DNA of 64,000 nt from Faucicola sp902506215 (GTDB lineage Bacteria; Pseudomonadota; Gammaproteobacteria; Pseudomonadales; Moraxellaceae), in NCBI GenBank assembly GCA_016888885.1, contig CP069437.1, positions 1,550,001 to 1,614,000 of the forward strand, in the 5' to 3' direction. Positions 33,865-43,196 of this stretch are shown here, one piece after another; position 1 is the first letter of the stretch, and each line of letters begins with the position of its first letter. Made by a program: the position numbers and the translations under genes. The notes below the pieces were generated by a model. It saw only the letters and a list, made by a program, of their open reading frames with translations. It ran no database searches and was not told the DNA's origin.

Positions 33865-35526
33865 ATGCAAGACATCGAACGCGAGCAAATGGAGTTTGAC
33901 GTAGTTATCGTGGGTGGCGGACCTTCAGGTCTATCTGCGGCAATTCGTCTACGTCAACTTGCCATTGCTGCTGGCAATCCTGATTTTAGCGTGTGTATCG
34001 TTGAGAAAGGGTCAGAATTTGGTGCCCATATCTTATCAGGTGCGGTCATGGAGCCTAATGCACTGACTGAACTGATTCCTGATTGGAAAGAAAAAGGTGC
34101 GCCCGTTCGCGTGCAAACCAAAGGTGACCGCGTCTACATGCTCAAAAATGAGACCAAATACCGCGAATTGCCAGAAAAAATCGTCCCAAGCTTGATGCAC
34201 AACCACGGCAACTACATTATCTCATTGGGTAACCTTGTACGTTGGTTAGCTACCCAAGCCGAAGAGCTTGAAGTGATGATGTTCCCAGGTTTTTCTGCTT
34301 CTGAAATTCTCTACAACGAAGATGGTTCTGTTCGTGGCGTATTGACGGGCGACATGGGCGTCAATGCCGAAGGTCAACCAAAATCAGGCTATGAGCCAGG
34401 CTATGAGCTACTGGCAAAATACACCATTTTTGCTGAAGGTTGCCGTGGTCATTTAGGTAAACGCTTAATTAGCCGTTTTAACCTATCAGAAGGCAAAGAC
34501 CCACAGCACTACGGGATTGGCTTAAAAGAGCTTTGGGAAATTGACCCTGCCAAACACCAAGAAGGCATGGTGCTGCACGGTTCAGGTTGGCCGCTTAGCG
34601 AGACCCATAGTAACGGTGGTTGGTGGTTATACTTTGATGAAAACAACCAAGTGTCATTTGGTATGGTGATTGACTTGTCTTATCACAACCCTTACCTATC
34701 GCCATTTGATGAGTTACAACGCCTAAAAACCCACCCGCTTATTCGCAATATTTTAGAAGGCGGTAAACGCTTATCTTACGGTGCGCGTGCCCTGACCAAA
34801 GGCGGTTTAAACTCATTACCAAAACTGTATTTTGCCGGTGGTGTGTTAGTAGGGGACGATGCAGGCTTCCTAAACCCAGCAAAAATCAAAGGGACTCATA
34901 CTGCTATCAAATCAGGTATGTTAGCCGCTGAAGCCGTGTATGAAGCGATTGCTGCCGGTCGTCAACATGACGAAGTGCCAACCTATGAGCAAAAATTCAA
35001 AGCATCCTGGCTCTACAACGACATGTACCAAGCGCGTAACTTCGCAAATGCGATGCACCGCATGGGTATTTGGCTGGGCGGTGCGTTCAACTTCCTAGAG
35101 CAAAATATATTGAAGGGTAAAATGCCACTGACTATTCGTGACACAATGCCAGACTACTATGTGCTTGAGCGCGCAGACCACGCTTATATCCCTGAGTATC
35201 CAAAGCCCGATGGTAAGCTGACCTTTGATAAATTATCTTCCGTGTTTATCTCCAATACCAACCACGCTGAAGATCAACCTTGTCACTTGAAATTAACCGA
35301 TCCAGAGGTGCCAATTAAGCGTAACCTCAAAATCTTTGCTGAGCCAGCACAGCGTTATTGCCCAGCAGGGGTATATGAAGTGGTACAAAGTGACAGCGGC
35401 GCAAAATTTGTCATCAACTCACAAAACTGTGTGCACTGTAAAACTTGTGATATCAAAGACCCCTCACAAAACATCACGTGGGTTACGCCAGAAGGCGGTG
35501 GTGGTCCAAACTACCCAAATATGTAA
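33865..35526 (+). CDS. Electron transfer flavoprotein-ubiquinone oxidoreductase
   Basis: ETF-QO moves electrons from acyl-CoA dehydrogenases, through ETF, to the quinone pool at the inner membrane. The 553-residue protein has the FAD-binding motif VVIVGGGPSGLSAAIRLR near residue 12 and a quinone/FAD region with GVLVGDDAGFLNPAKIKGTH. The C-terminal [4Fe-4S] ferredoxin-like part has CPAGVYE and NCVHCKTCDIKDPSQNI. AAGGAG precedes the ATG. ETF genes are not in the window. A terminator follows. Confidence 0.96.
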   Translation: MQDIEREQMEFDVVIVGGGPSGLSAAIRLRQLAIAAGNPDFSVCIVEKGSEFGAHILSGAVMEPNALTELIPDWKEKGAPVRVQTKGDRVYMLKNETKYRELPEKIVPSLMHNHGNYIISLGNLVRWLATQAEELEVMMFPGFSASEILYNEDGSVRGVLTGDMGVNAEGQPKSGYEPGYELLAKYTIFAEGCRGHLGKRLISRFNLSEGKDPQHYGIGLKELWEIDPAKHQEGMVLHGSGWPLSETHSNGGWWLYFDENNQVSFGMVIDLSYHNPYLSPFDELQRLKTHPLIRNILEGGKRLSYGARALTKGGLNSLPKLYFAGGVLVGDDAGFLNPAKIKGTHTAIKSGMLAAEAVYEAIAAGRQHDEVPTYEQKFKASWLYNDMYQARNFANAMHRMGIWLGGAFNFLEQNILKGKMPLTIRDTMPDYYVLERADHAYIPEYPKPDGKLTFDKLSSVFISNTNHAEDQPCHLKLTDPEVPIKRNLKIFAEPAQRYCPAGVYEVVQSDSGAKFVINSQNCVHCKTCDIKDPSQNITWVTPEGGGGPNYPNM

Positions 35527-35535
35527 TGATGTATC

Positions 35536-35566
35536 AAAAAAAGCCGCTAAGTTAGCGGCTTTTTTA
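35536..35566 (+). terminator. Intrinsic terminator after the ETF-QO gene
   Basis: AAAAGCCGCTAA pairs with TTAGCGGCTTTT and is followed by a T-run. Confidence 0.92.
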
Positions 35567-35966
35567 TTGGGTTTTGTCAAAGTTGTTTAAACCAAATAAT
35601 GGCACTTTAGCAAGTTCTGCTACGTTGATTACAAAAAACGGTGTCGACTAACGCAGATTGGCTCTGACTGGGTGTCTTTAAGCAAATTGTGGATAGGAGA
35701 AGTTTGCTCAGCAGGCGGTTTGGTCAGTCATGGGGTTTCCTCTAGATAAGGCAAAGCAACAATGTGATAAAAAGATACGCTATCGCTAGGAAACATTAGC
35801 TGACTAAGGTTACAAGCGTATGACGATTGAATGAACAATTAACGGCAAATTTTAGCCAATAAAAAAGCTGACCGAAGTCAGCTTTTGTGCAGTCAAAAAT
35901 CTATGTAATAAAACATTCAGGGAATAAAACTAGGTATAAAACCTAGTCGCTTATCAAGCCTACTAG
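35567..35966. other. Spacer without recognised genes
   Basis: About 400 bases contain one hairpin terminator near 35870 and otherwise no ORF or RNA that I can support. Confidence 0.55.
35861..35886 (-). terminator. Intrinsic terminator downstream of the HMA-like gene
   Basis: AAAAGCTGAC and GTCAGCTTTT form a 10-bp stem with a 4-base loop. The A-run on the left is the T-run for minus-strand transcription. Confidence 0.8.
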
Positions 35967-36146
35967 CTAGATACCTGCAGCCGCTTTAAATGCGGCTTCA
36001 TCAAAGTCGTCCCCATGGGTCACAACGATGGTACCATTAGGGTTAATGTTGACAAATTTGACCCCTTTGATGTCTTCGGTTTTTTTGATGATTTCATCAG
36101 CAGCGGCTTGGTCTGCGATAGGTAAATCATATTTGGTTTGTGGCAT
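35967..36146 (-). CDS. 59-residue HMA-like small protein lacking the CxxC motif
   Basis: Reading the minus strand from the ATG at 36146 gives MPQTKYDLPIADQAAADEII and then EDIKGVKFVNINPNGTIVVTHGDDFDEAAF. The strand-helix-strand pattern resembles the heavy-metal-associated (HMA) fold. The metal-binding CxxC in the first loop is absent, so metal binding is doubtful. AAGGA lies nine bases upstream, and a terminator follows. Codon use looks like the chromosome's. It may be a stand-alone relative of HMA domains. The role is unknown. Confidence 0.72.
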   Translation of the reverse strand: MPQTKYDLPIADQAAADEIIKKTEDIKGVKFVNINPNGTIVVTHGDDFDEAAFKAAAGI

Positions 36147-36366
36147 AACAAGTATCCTTTATATTGATAATAAAATATTGATAGTTCTATATTAATAACA
36201 GTGATATTGCGCAATGGATAAAAATTAATTAAAACCAATCGTTAGGTCAGTGTTAATTAATCAATAAGGGCATAGGGTATAACATAACAAAAATTTGCGG
36301 GTGTGAATAGGCGCTTTATCCGTAAAAACAACGCTCTATCAGAATTCAAGCGCCTACTATGGGCTA

Positions 36367-38535
36367 TCATGCGTTAATGTATTTGATGGCATCGGGTGTC
36401 CAATGGCTGATGTATTGCTGTACTTGTGATTTGCGATTTTCATCAGCAATTAGGTACTTAGCAATCGCTTGCGCCACGATTAGCAAGCTTTCATCTCTGG
36501 CTAGGTCACTGACATAGTAACTATCAAACCCTGTCTGCCGTTTACCCAAAAGCTCCCCTGCACCGCGCAGTTCCAAATCTTTTTGCGCAATCACAAAGCC
36601 ATCATTGCTATCTCGCAGCACATTGAGCCGTTCGATACCCGTTTCTGACAGTGGCGTTTGATAAAGCAATACACAAAAGCTTTTTTGGGTGCCACGTCCC
36701 ACGCGTCCGCGCAGCTGGTGCAATTGCGATAACCCTAATCGCTCAGCATTTTCAATCACCATCAGCGAGGCATTGGGCACATCGACCCCGACTTCAATCA
36801 CGGTGGTAGCCACCAGCAAAGCAGTTTTACCCGCTTTAAAATTCGCCATGACCGCTTGTTTGTCATTGGGTTTCATTTTGCCATGCACCAAGCCAATGTT
36901 GAGATTGAGCCTGTCATTCAAATCGGCATAGGTCGCTTCAGCGGCTTGGGCATCAAGCACGGTAGATTCTTCGACCAGTGGGCACACCCAGTAAGCTTGT
37001 TTGCCTTGCTCGCAGTTGACAGCGATACGTTCAATCACTTCATCGCGTCGGTCACGGCTTATGGTGACGGTGGTGATGGGGGTGCGGTTGGGCGGCAGCT
37101 CATCAATGATGGACGTATCCATATCACCAAATGCACTCATGGCAAGGGTACGCGGTATGGGTGTGGCTGTCATAATCAGCTGATGCGGTGTGGTATGCGC
37201 CAAGCCTTTATCTACTAGCGCCATTCGCTGCTCCACCCCAAAACGGTGCTGCTCATCGATAATCACCAAGCCCAACTTGGCAAAAATGACATGTTCTTGA
37301 AATAGCGCATGCGTACCGACCACGATTTGCACCTCGTTGTCTTGTACTTGTTGCAAGGCTTTTTCACGCGCTTTGGCTGTTTGCTTACCCACAAGCCAAC
37401 CCACACCAACACCAAGCGGTTCAAACCAGCTTTTAAAGTTATTAAGATGTTGTTCCGCCAAAATCTCTGTTGGTGCCATCACTGCCACTTGCCAGCCGCT
37501 ATCAAGCGCATAGCACGCCGCCAAAGCTGCCACCAAGGTTTTGCCTGCGCCAACATCGCCTTGCACGAGTCGCAGCATGGGCACTGACGTTGACAAATCT
37601 TTGACGATTTCCGCCACGACCCGATTTTGGGCATGGGTCGGGGTAAAAGGTAAATTGGCTAACAACTGATTGGCAAGCGCGCTTGTGGCATCGCAGCGCG
37701 GTGCTTTGTGCTGATAAAGCTGCTGTTTGCGGTACAGTAGACTCAGCTGGTGCGCCAGCATTTCTTCGATAATGAGCCGCTGACACGTCGGATGACTGCG
37801 ATTTTTTAACGCCTCTAACACCAAAATTTGCTTGTTCAAATCGGTATAAATCGGTGGCTGATGGATAAAGCTAATGGCTTCTAGCAAGCTAAATTCCCCA
37901 AATGGGTTGTGGCTACCTGCCAGTAACGGAAACTGTTGGCTCAGCGCACTTTGTACGATTTGCCACTCAGCATCACTGATAGTAGCCATCACAGGATTGG
38001 CTTGTTTAACCGTTTGCAGCGCAAGTCGAATCAAGCTACGCAGTTTATTCTGATGCAAGTTTTTGACCGTTGGATAAACAGGTATCAGCCCTGTATTGGT
38101 CAAGGGTTGATATCCAGTAATAATTTCATATTCAGGGTGGCTGATTTGGGTGCCATACTTACTGATACTGATTTCGCCAAACACACGCAAGGTATTGCCC
38201 ACCGCCATGGTTTCGGTCAGTCCACGATAGACTTTGAAAAAGCGTAATGTTGTTTGTGCTGTCCTATCTTGCAATGTCACGCTGAGGCCCATCTTTTTGT
38301 TGTCGACGCGGACAACGGTGCCTTGTAGCAATGCCGATTGTCCATCGACGACATCACACATGTTGACCAGTCGGCTGCGATCCTCATAATCACGCGGCAA
38401 ATGTAGCAACAAATCAAACACGCGCTCAATACCAAGTTGGTCAAGCTGTTCAGCGATTTTGCTACCCACGCCAGCAAGCGCGGTGACAGGGAGATTAAAG
38501 ATGTCAGTATTGGGTTGAATCATGGGGTTGGTCAT
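36367..38535 (-). CDS. recG: ATP-dependent DNA helicase RecG
   Basis: RecG remodels stalled forks and Holliday junctions. The 722-residue protein has the N-terminal wedge (OB) domain, Walker A QGDVGAGKTLVAALAA, the DExH-type VIIDEQHRFGVEQR, TATPIPRTLAM, and the C-terminal helicase motifs ATTVIEVGVDVPNASLM and QLRGRVGRG. Start ATG at 38535. It is monocistronic in appearance. Confidence 0.96.
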   Translation of the reverse strand: MTNPMIQPNTDIFNLPVTALAGVGSKIAEQLDQLGIERVFDLLLHLPRDYEDRSRLVNMCDVVDGQSALLQGTVVRVDNKKMGLSVTLQDRTAQTTLRFFKVYRGLTETMAVGNTLRVFGEISISKYGTQISHPEYEIITGYQPLTNTGLIPVYPTVKNLHQNKLRSLIRLALQTVKQANPVMATISDAEWQIVQSALSQQFPLLAGSHNPFGEFSLLEAISFIHQPPIYTDLNKQILVLEALKNRSHPTCQRLIIEEMLAHQLSLLYRKQQLYQHKAPRCDATSALANQLLANLPFTPTHAQNRVVAEIVKDLSTSVPMLRLVQGDVGAGKTLVAALAACYALDSGWQVAVMAPTEILAEQHLNNFKSWFEPLGVGVGWLVGKQTAKAREKALQQVQDNEVQIVVGTHALFQEHVIFAKLGLVIIDEQHRFGVEQRMALVDKGLAHTTPHQLIMTATPIPRTLAMSAFGDMDTSIIDELPPNRTPITTVTISRDRRDEVIERIAVNCEQGKQAYWVCPLVEESTVLDAQAAEATYADLNDRLNLNIGLVHGKMKPNDKQAVMANFKAGKTALLVATTVIEVGVDVPNASLMVIENAERLGLSQLHQLRGRVGRGTQKSFCVLLYQTPLSETGIERLNVLRDSNDGFVIAQKDLELRGAGELLGKRQTGFDSYYVSDLARDESLLIVAQAIAKYLIADENRKSQVQQYISHWTPDAIKYINA

Positions 38536-38760
38536 GCCTTAGACAGCTTGTTTTTATTGATTTTATTTTAATGAAAAGTTAGTTTATTATGGCATTTTTT
38601 AACAGCATTTACAGGGTTTTGTTTTTAATATAGCCTGGTTGCAAAGCGAGGTTGCTAGGTGCAAAAAAAACGTGCTAAAAGTAGCGTCTCCTATGCTTGT
38701 CTCCTAAACATAATAGGCAGAATTTTCACTACAAAATAGCGCAGATTGCTTTTTAAAATT

Positions 38761-38789
38761 TATGCTATATACTTATTATATATAGCATA
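38761..38789. promoter_or_regulatory. Perfect palindrome overlapping the vapB promoter (candidate operator)
   Basis: TATGCTATATA and TATATAGCATA are perfect 11-bp inverted arms separated by seven bases. They lie immediately upstream of AAAAGGATAATTT and the vapB ATG at 38803. VapBC complexes normally bind such palindromes to repress their own operon. Confidence 0.75.
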
Positions 38790-38802
38790 AAAAGGATAAT
38801 TT

Positions 38803-39039
38803 ATGACCCAAGCTAGCGTATTTTTTAACAACCGCACCCAAGCTGTGCGCCTACCTGCGGATATGCGATTTGCTGATGACATCAAACATGTTCATATCCG
38901 CAAAGTCGGTAATGAACGTATTTTAACCCCTATCAGTAACGTATGGGACAGCTTTTTTATTGCCAAAGACCCTGTCAGCGATGACTTTATGGCACAGCGT
39001 AGCAACGCCCCTATCAGCCAACGCGAAAGCTTTGACTAA
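38803..39039 (+). CDS. vapB: VapB/VagC-type antitoxin
   Basis: The 78-residue protein has the AbrB/SpoVT-type N-terminus typical of VagC antitoxins: QASVFFNNRTQAVRLPADMR, then VHIRKVGNERILTP. The C-terminal acidic tail would wrap the toxin. AAAAGGATAA precedes the ATG. A perfect palindrome at 38761-38789 is the likely autoregulatory site. vapC starts 17 bases after its stop. Confidence 0.92.
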   Translation: MTQASVFFNNRTQAVRLPADMRFADDIKHVHIRKVGNERILTPISNVWDSFFIAKDPVSDDFMAQRSNAPISQRESFD

Positions 39040-39056
39040 CCCCTAGGAAGCGATGT

Positions 39057-39458
39057 ATGCTGACCTTTATGCTAGACACCAATATCGCCATTCACGTCAT
39101 CAAACAACGTCCGATTGCGGCTTTAAATAAATTCAACCAATATGCCGCTAGAATTTGTGTCAGTAGTATCACAGTAGCGGAATTGTATTTTGGCGCGGAA
39201 AACAGCCAAAATATGGCTAAGAACTTGGTACAAGTGGATGATTTTTTATCACGTTTGGTTATCCTTGATTACGATAGCCAAGCGGCAAGTCATTACGGCA
39301 ATATTTATGCTGACTTGACTAAAAAAGGTAACGTCATTAGCGAAAATGACATGCATATCGCAGGTCATGCCCGTAGCCGCGGCTTAATTTTGGTGACCAA
39401 TAACCTAAGAGAGTTTGAGCGTGTCGAAGGATTACGGTTAGATAACTGGGTATCATAA
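39057..39458 (+). CDS. vapC: VapC PIN-domain ribonuclease toxin
   Basis: The 133-residue PIN domain has the acidic active-site residues in FMLDTNIAIHVI, VAELYFGAE and ISENDMHIAGHAR, with LVTNNLREF near the end. All four blocks are intact, so it should be an active ribonuclease, probably cutting tRNA as in the MvpT/VapC subgroup. It is partnered with the antitoxin upstream. A patatin-like gene starts three bases after its stop. Confidence 0.94.
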   Translation: MLTFMLDTNIAIHVIKQRPIAALNKFNQYAARICVSSITVAELYFGAENSQNMAKNLVQVDDFLSRLVILDYDSQAASHYGNIYADLTKKGNVISENDMHIAGHARSRGLILVTNNLREFERVEGLRLDNWVS

Positions 39459-39461
39459 ATC

Positions 39462-40337
39462 ATGAAAAAATTATTCACTTACCTGCTATTAACTTTCGCA
39501 CTCCCCGCCTGCACCAAAACGCCAGTGATACCCACCCAACCTATTAAATCACCCATTCAACCATCAGTAAAGCCCAAAATCGCCCTTGTATTAGGCGGTG
39601 GCGGTGCCAAAGGTTTTGCTCATGTCGGCGTCATCAAGGTACTGGAAAAAAATGGCATCACCCCCGACTTAATCGTCGGTACCAGTAGCGGCAGTCTAGT
39701 CGGTAGTTTATACGCCAGTGGCAAGTCCGCAAGCGAACTTGAAGACATCGCGACCCATGTTAGCAATAATGAATTACTCGATTACAGCTGGAGCAAACAA
39801 GGCTTTATCGAAGGCATCAAACTACAAAACTGGGTAAATACCCAAGTCGATAATCGACCGATTGAAAAACTCCCCATCCGTTTTGCCAGTGTCGCCACGG
39901 ATTTAACCACCAAGCAAAAAGCCGTCTTTGATAAAGGTAATACCGGTCTTGCGGTGCGTGCATCCAGTAGCGTGTATGGCGTTTTTGTACCGCCACGTAT
40001 CAACAATAAACGCTATGGCGATGGCGGTCTGACAAGCCTTGTACCGGTGCAAACTGCCAAGCAAATGGGCGCAGATATTATCATCGCGGTAGATGTCTCA
40101 AGCCCGCCAAAAAACAGTCATCCACAAGATTTTTGGGCGCTACTAGATAAGACATTTGCGGTCATCCCCAATCAAGCAAACGCTGCTGAAATCAAATTAG
40201 CGGACGTGGTAATACGCCCAGCCGTTGGTGATATTGGCACGACCAATACCGTAGCCAGAGAGGCGACGATAAAAGCAGGGGAAATTGCAACCTTAGCAAG
40301 GCTCAGCGATATCGAGCAAAAAATCGGCAAGTTTTAA
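39462..40337 (+). CDS. Patatin-like phospholipase lipoprotein (RssA-like)
   Basis: The 291-residue protein carries a lipoprotein signal ending in LPAC (Cys17). The patatin domain has the oxyanion loop LVLGGGGAKGFAHVG, the nucleophile serine in IVGTSSGSLVGSL and the catalytic Asp in YGDGG. It probably hydrolyses lipids or esters at the inner face of the outer membrane or in the periplasm. The start is three bases after vapC, with only a weak site inside vapC, which implies co-transcription with the toxin-antitoxin pair. A terminator follows. Confidence 0.9.
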   Translation: MKKLFTYLLLTFALPACTKTPVIPTQPIKSPIQPSVKPKIALVLGGGGAKGFAHVGVIKVLEKNGITPDLIVGTSSGSLVGSLYASGKSASELEDIATHVSNNELLDYSWSKQGFIEGIKLQNWVNTQVDNRPIEKLPIRFASVATDLTTKQKAVFDKGNTGLAVRASSSVYGVFVPPRINNKRYGDGGLTSLVPVQTAKQMGADIIIAVDVSSPPKNSHPQDFWALLDKTFAVIPNQANAAEIKLADVVIRPAVGDIGTTNTVAREATIKAGEIATLARLSDIEQKIGKF

Positions 40338-40348
40338 AAATTGTAACT

Positions 40349-40381
40349 AAAAAAACCGCTCATTCAATTGAGCGGTTTTAT
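40349..40381. terminator. Bidirectional terminator after the patatin gene
   Basis: AAAACCGCTC pairs with GAGCGGTTTT around an 8-base loop. A- and T-runs flank it. Confidence 0.88.
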
Positions 40382-40411
40382 GCGTGAGCTCTTCTAGGCG
40401 CTGAGCATTTA

Positions 40412-40945
40412 TTATTTTACTTTTAAACGATATTTCACCATCGCCACTTCATTAAGACCCAAACCTGGTACATCCCACTGTATGGCTTTATAGTAAGCCA
40501 TCGGTAGATTTTGTAGCACGCCATTCATGTTGGTTTTTAGTGGCATATATTGAAAATTGACACCGTCCATACTACCAAACGCACGGGTTGGCTCTACATC
40601 GCTCGTGCTCACTAATTCCATATTGGCTGGGATGTTCATGGTCACTTTCATGTTGCGGATTCGGTCAGGGCTGTTATTGGTTAAGTAGCCGCGATATTCT
40701 ACGACGTTGCCTGATGCAAGGCGCGTTTGTGCATTGACGGGGCTTAACACCTCTTGACCTTGTGGATCCTGACCAACAACAGAGGCTAAAATGCGGGTTT
40801 GAACTTGACTCGCAACTGGCGCTGAGATAGGTGCAGCTTGATTATTATCAACAGGGTTTAATGCCACCGTTGGTAGCACAGCCATTGCGGCGGCTGATGC
40901 GCCAAGTGAGGCGGTCATTAGCACGAATACTGAAAGCTTTTGCAT
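40412..40945 (-). CDS. Secreted protein with DUF11-like domain
   Basis: The 177-residue protein has a signal peptide (LSVFVLMTASLGASAAAMA) and a beta-rich domain with VEYRGYLTNNSPDRIRNMKV followed by IPANMELV, the pattern of DUF11 repeats found in surface and periplasmic proteins. A single repeat is present, and no anchor is seen. GGAGAAT precedes the ATG. Function is unknown. Confidence 0.75.
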   Translation of the reverse strand: MQKLSVFVLMTASLGASAAAMAVLPTVALNPVDNNQAAPISAPVASQVQTRILASVVGQDPQGQEVLSPVNAQTRLASGNVVEYRGYLTNNSPDRIRNMKVTMNIPANMELVSTSDVEPTRAFGSMDGVNFQYMPLKTNMNGVLQNLPMAYYKAIQWDVPGLGLNEVAMVKYRLKVK

Positions 40946-41325
40946 GAATATTCTCCATTAAATCATGACTTCTAAATGTTCAAAATTGTTGTGTCAGCGG
41001 CTGTTAGCGTATTCTCTTTTTTTGGCAGGTTGGCATACACCGCTGATTGGATGGTCAAATAGGTTAATGCTCGACTATAGATTAGCATAACAAACTTTAC
41101 AATTTAACTCACTAGCAAGTTGAAAGTTGCGGGATGAATTTACTAAATACAAACAGCGCAGCCAAAATCAGTAAGATTAGCTATTGTATTTTGTAAGGTT
41201 TATTGATAGCCTTATCGTTAGTCTCTGAGCGATGCGCGCAATCACGCTGTTAAACTTACATGTATGTTTAATTAAAAGAGACAAAAACTTTATCGTGCGC
41301 TGTTTGTACGTCTACTTTTTTTATC
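40946..41325. other. Divergent spacer between the DUF11-like gene and argA
   Basis: About 380 bases of AT-rich sequence with the two promoters. No ARG box, RNA gene or repeat is evident by eye. Confidence 0.5.
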
Positions 41326-42804
41326 ATGTCTACTATTATCATGCCAACTTCAACCGATACTTCAGCAAGTTTTACCCATGGCAATGCACCGCTTGCCGAT
41401 GGCGAAACGATGACTGATAATAACCCTATACTTGCCTATCACGCTATGATTGATTTACCCAATACTGCCCAACAAAATGCCGCTGCCACAAATCCTGCTT
41501 ATGTTACCCCGCCTTATGTATTATGGTTTCGTAACTTTGCGCCCTATATCAACACCCATCGTGGCAAGACCTTTGTCATTATGTTCAATGGCGAAGCGGT
41601 CAATCACGACAATTTTAGCCATTTGATTCATGATTTTGCGCTGCTGCATAGTCTTGGCATTAAGCTCGTACTCGTCCACGGTGCGCGTCCGCAAATTGAT
41701 GCCAATCTTGCCGAGAACCATATCGAAACACCGATGGCAGATGATGTGCGCATCACTACAAAAGAAGCCATGCCGTACATCCTAAAAGCCGTTGGCTCAA
41801 TTCGCCTGCAAATTGAAGCGCAGCTATCGATGGGACTTGCCAACTCGCCGATGTATGGCTCTCGTATTGATGCCATCTCAGGCAATTTCGTCACCGCCCG
41901 CCCTTACGGTATCCGTAATGGCATCGATTATCAATTTACTGGAGAAGTGCGCGCGATTGATGCCGAAGCCATCCACAACAATTTAATCCATGACCATGTG
42001 GTGATTTTGGGCAGTATGGGCTATTCTGCGACAGGCGAAGTATTCAACCTGCTGGCAGAAGACGTGGCGCTACAAGCCGCGATTAGTCTAAAAGCGGATA
42101 AATTAATTTTCTTGGGTGAGCAAACAGGTATCTATAAAGATGGCACTCACCTGCTTAAAGAAATGATTCCGCATGAAGTGGCACGCTTCTTACGTGATGT
42201 TCCTGAAAGCTCAGAAATCGCGCGTTTCTTACGGGCAGCCAGCGATGCTTGTCAATACGGTATCCACCGTACCCATATCATCTCCTATGCCAAAGATGGC
42301 GCACTGCTTGAAGAGTTATTTACCCGTGATGGCTCAGGGACGCTGATATCCCATGACCCGTATGAAGAAATTCGCCGTGCCGATATCGACGATGTGGTAG
42401 GTTTGATTGAGCTACTAGAGCCACTCGAAGAACAAGGTATTTTGGTCCGTCGTTCACGTGAGCGTTTAGAGAGCGATATCGAAAACTTTAGCGTGATTGA
42501 GCGTGATGGCATGGTGCTAGGCTGCGCAGCTTTATACCCACTCAACGACCAAGCCGCGGAAGTGGCTTGTGTGGCTGTCCATCCCGATTATCGCAATGGT
42601 AGCCGTGGCGCAGATTTGATAGCATTCTTAGAGCAACAAGCGCGTAGCCGCGGCATTCATGAACTCTATGTCTTGACTACTCGCACCGCGCATTGGTTTG
42701 TCGAGCACGGGTTTATGGAAGTCCCTGCTGAATCGCTACCGGCTGACCGCTATGCCTTTTATGACAATACCCGCAACTCTAAAGTATTAAAAAAGGTACT
42801 TTAA
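41326..42804 (+). CDS. argA: N-acetylglutamate synthase
   Basis: ArgA makes N-acetylglutamate, the first step of arginine synthesis. The 492-residue protein has an N-terminal kinase-like domain (RGKTFVIMFNGEAV, LVLVHGARPQID, MYGSRIDAISGNF) and a C-terminal GNAT acetyltransferase domain from about residue 345 (VACVAVHPDYRNGSRGADLI, LTTRTAHWFVEHGF). The first 60 residues are low in conservation, and no ribosome-binding site marks the ATG at 41326. ATGs at 41341 or 41410 are alternatives. Confidence 0.92.
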   Translation: MSTIIMPTSTDTSASFTHGNAPLADGETMTDNNPILAYHAMIDLPNTAQQNAAATNPAYVTPPYVLWFRNFAPYINTHRGKTFVIMFNGEAVNHDNFSHLIHDFALLHSLGIKLVLVHGARPQIDANLAENHIETPMADDVRITTKEAMPYILKAVGSIRLQIEAQLSMGLANSPMYGSRIDAISGNFVTARPYGIRNGIDYQFTGEVRAIDAEAIHNNLIHDHVVILGSMGYSATGEVFNLLAEDVALQAAISLKADKLIFLGEQTGIYKDGTHLLKEMIPHEVARFLRDVPESSEIARFLRAASDACQYGIHRTHIISYAKDGALLEELFTRDGSGTLISHDPYEEIRRADIDDVVGLIELLEPLEEQGILVRRSRERLESDIENFSVIERDGMVLGCAALYPLNDQAAEVACVAVHPDYRNGSRGADLIAFLEQQARSRGIHELYVLTTRTAHWFVEHGFMEVPAESLPADRYAFYDNTRNSKVLKKVL

Positions 42805-42828
42805 AGGTACGCTTTTCAAGCCCTCATA

Positions 42829-42864
42829 TAAAAAACGCTCAATAGGAATATGAGCGTTTTTTTA
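42829..42864. terminator. Bidirectional terminator after argA
   Basis: AAAAAACGCTCA pairs with TGAGCGTTTTTT around a short loop, with A- and T-rich flanks for both strands. Confidence 0.88.
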
Positions 42865-42901
42865 TAGCCAAATGGGACAAAACTTTAAGATGGGAGAAAA
42901 C

Positions 42902-43196
42902 TTAAAGTTTGACGGGTTGGGTCACAGGTGGATTGACTTGTAGCAGCTCAATATCAAAAATCAACACGCTGTTGGGCTCGATATCGGCATTACCTGCTTC
43001 GCCATACCCCAAATTAGCGGGGACAAACAGCCGGTATTTACCCCCTTCTTTCATCAACTGTAGCCCTTCTGTCCAACCTTTAATCACTTGATTGAGTGGG
43101 AAAGTTACAGGTTCGCCACGTTTATAAGAGCTATCAAAAATCGTACCGTCAATCAAGCGCCCTTCGTAGTGGACTTTGACTTTGTCCGTCGCTTTA
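42902..43196 (-). pseudogene. 3' part of an FKBP-type prolyl isomerase gene split by an IS5-family element
   Basis: This fragment encodes the catalytic FKBP domain: VKVHYEGRLIDGTIFDSS, VTFPLNQVIKGWTEGL, GGKYRLFVPANLGYGEAG and IEPNSVLIFDIELL. Its 5' part lies at 44070-44572 beyond the element. Joining the two parts across one TTA copy gives PKATDKVKVHYEG with no change of frame. The gene was 264 codons long, similar to the intact paralogue at 44672. Confidence 0.93.
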
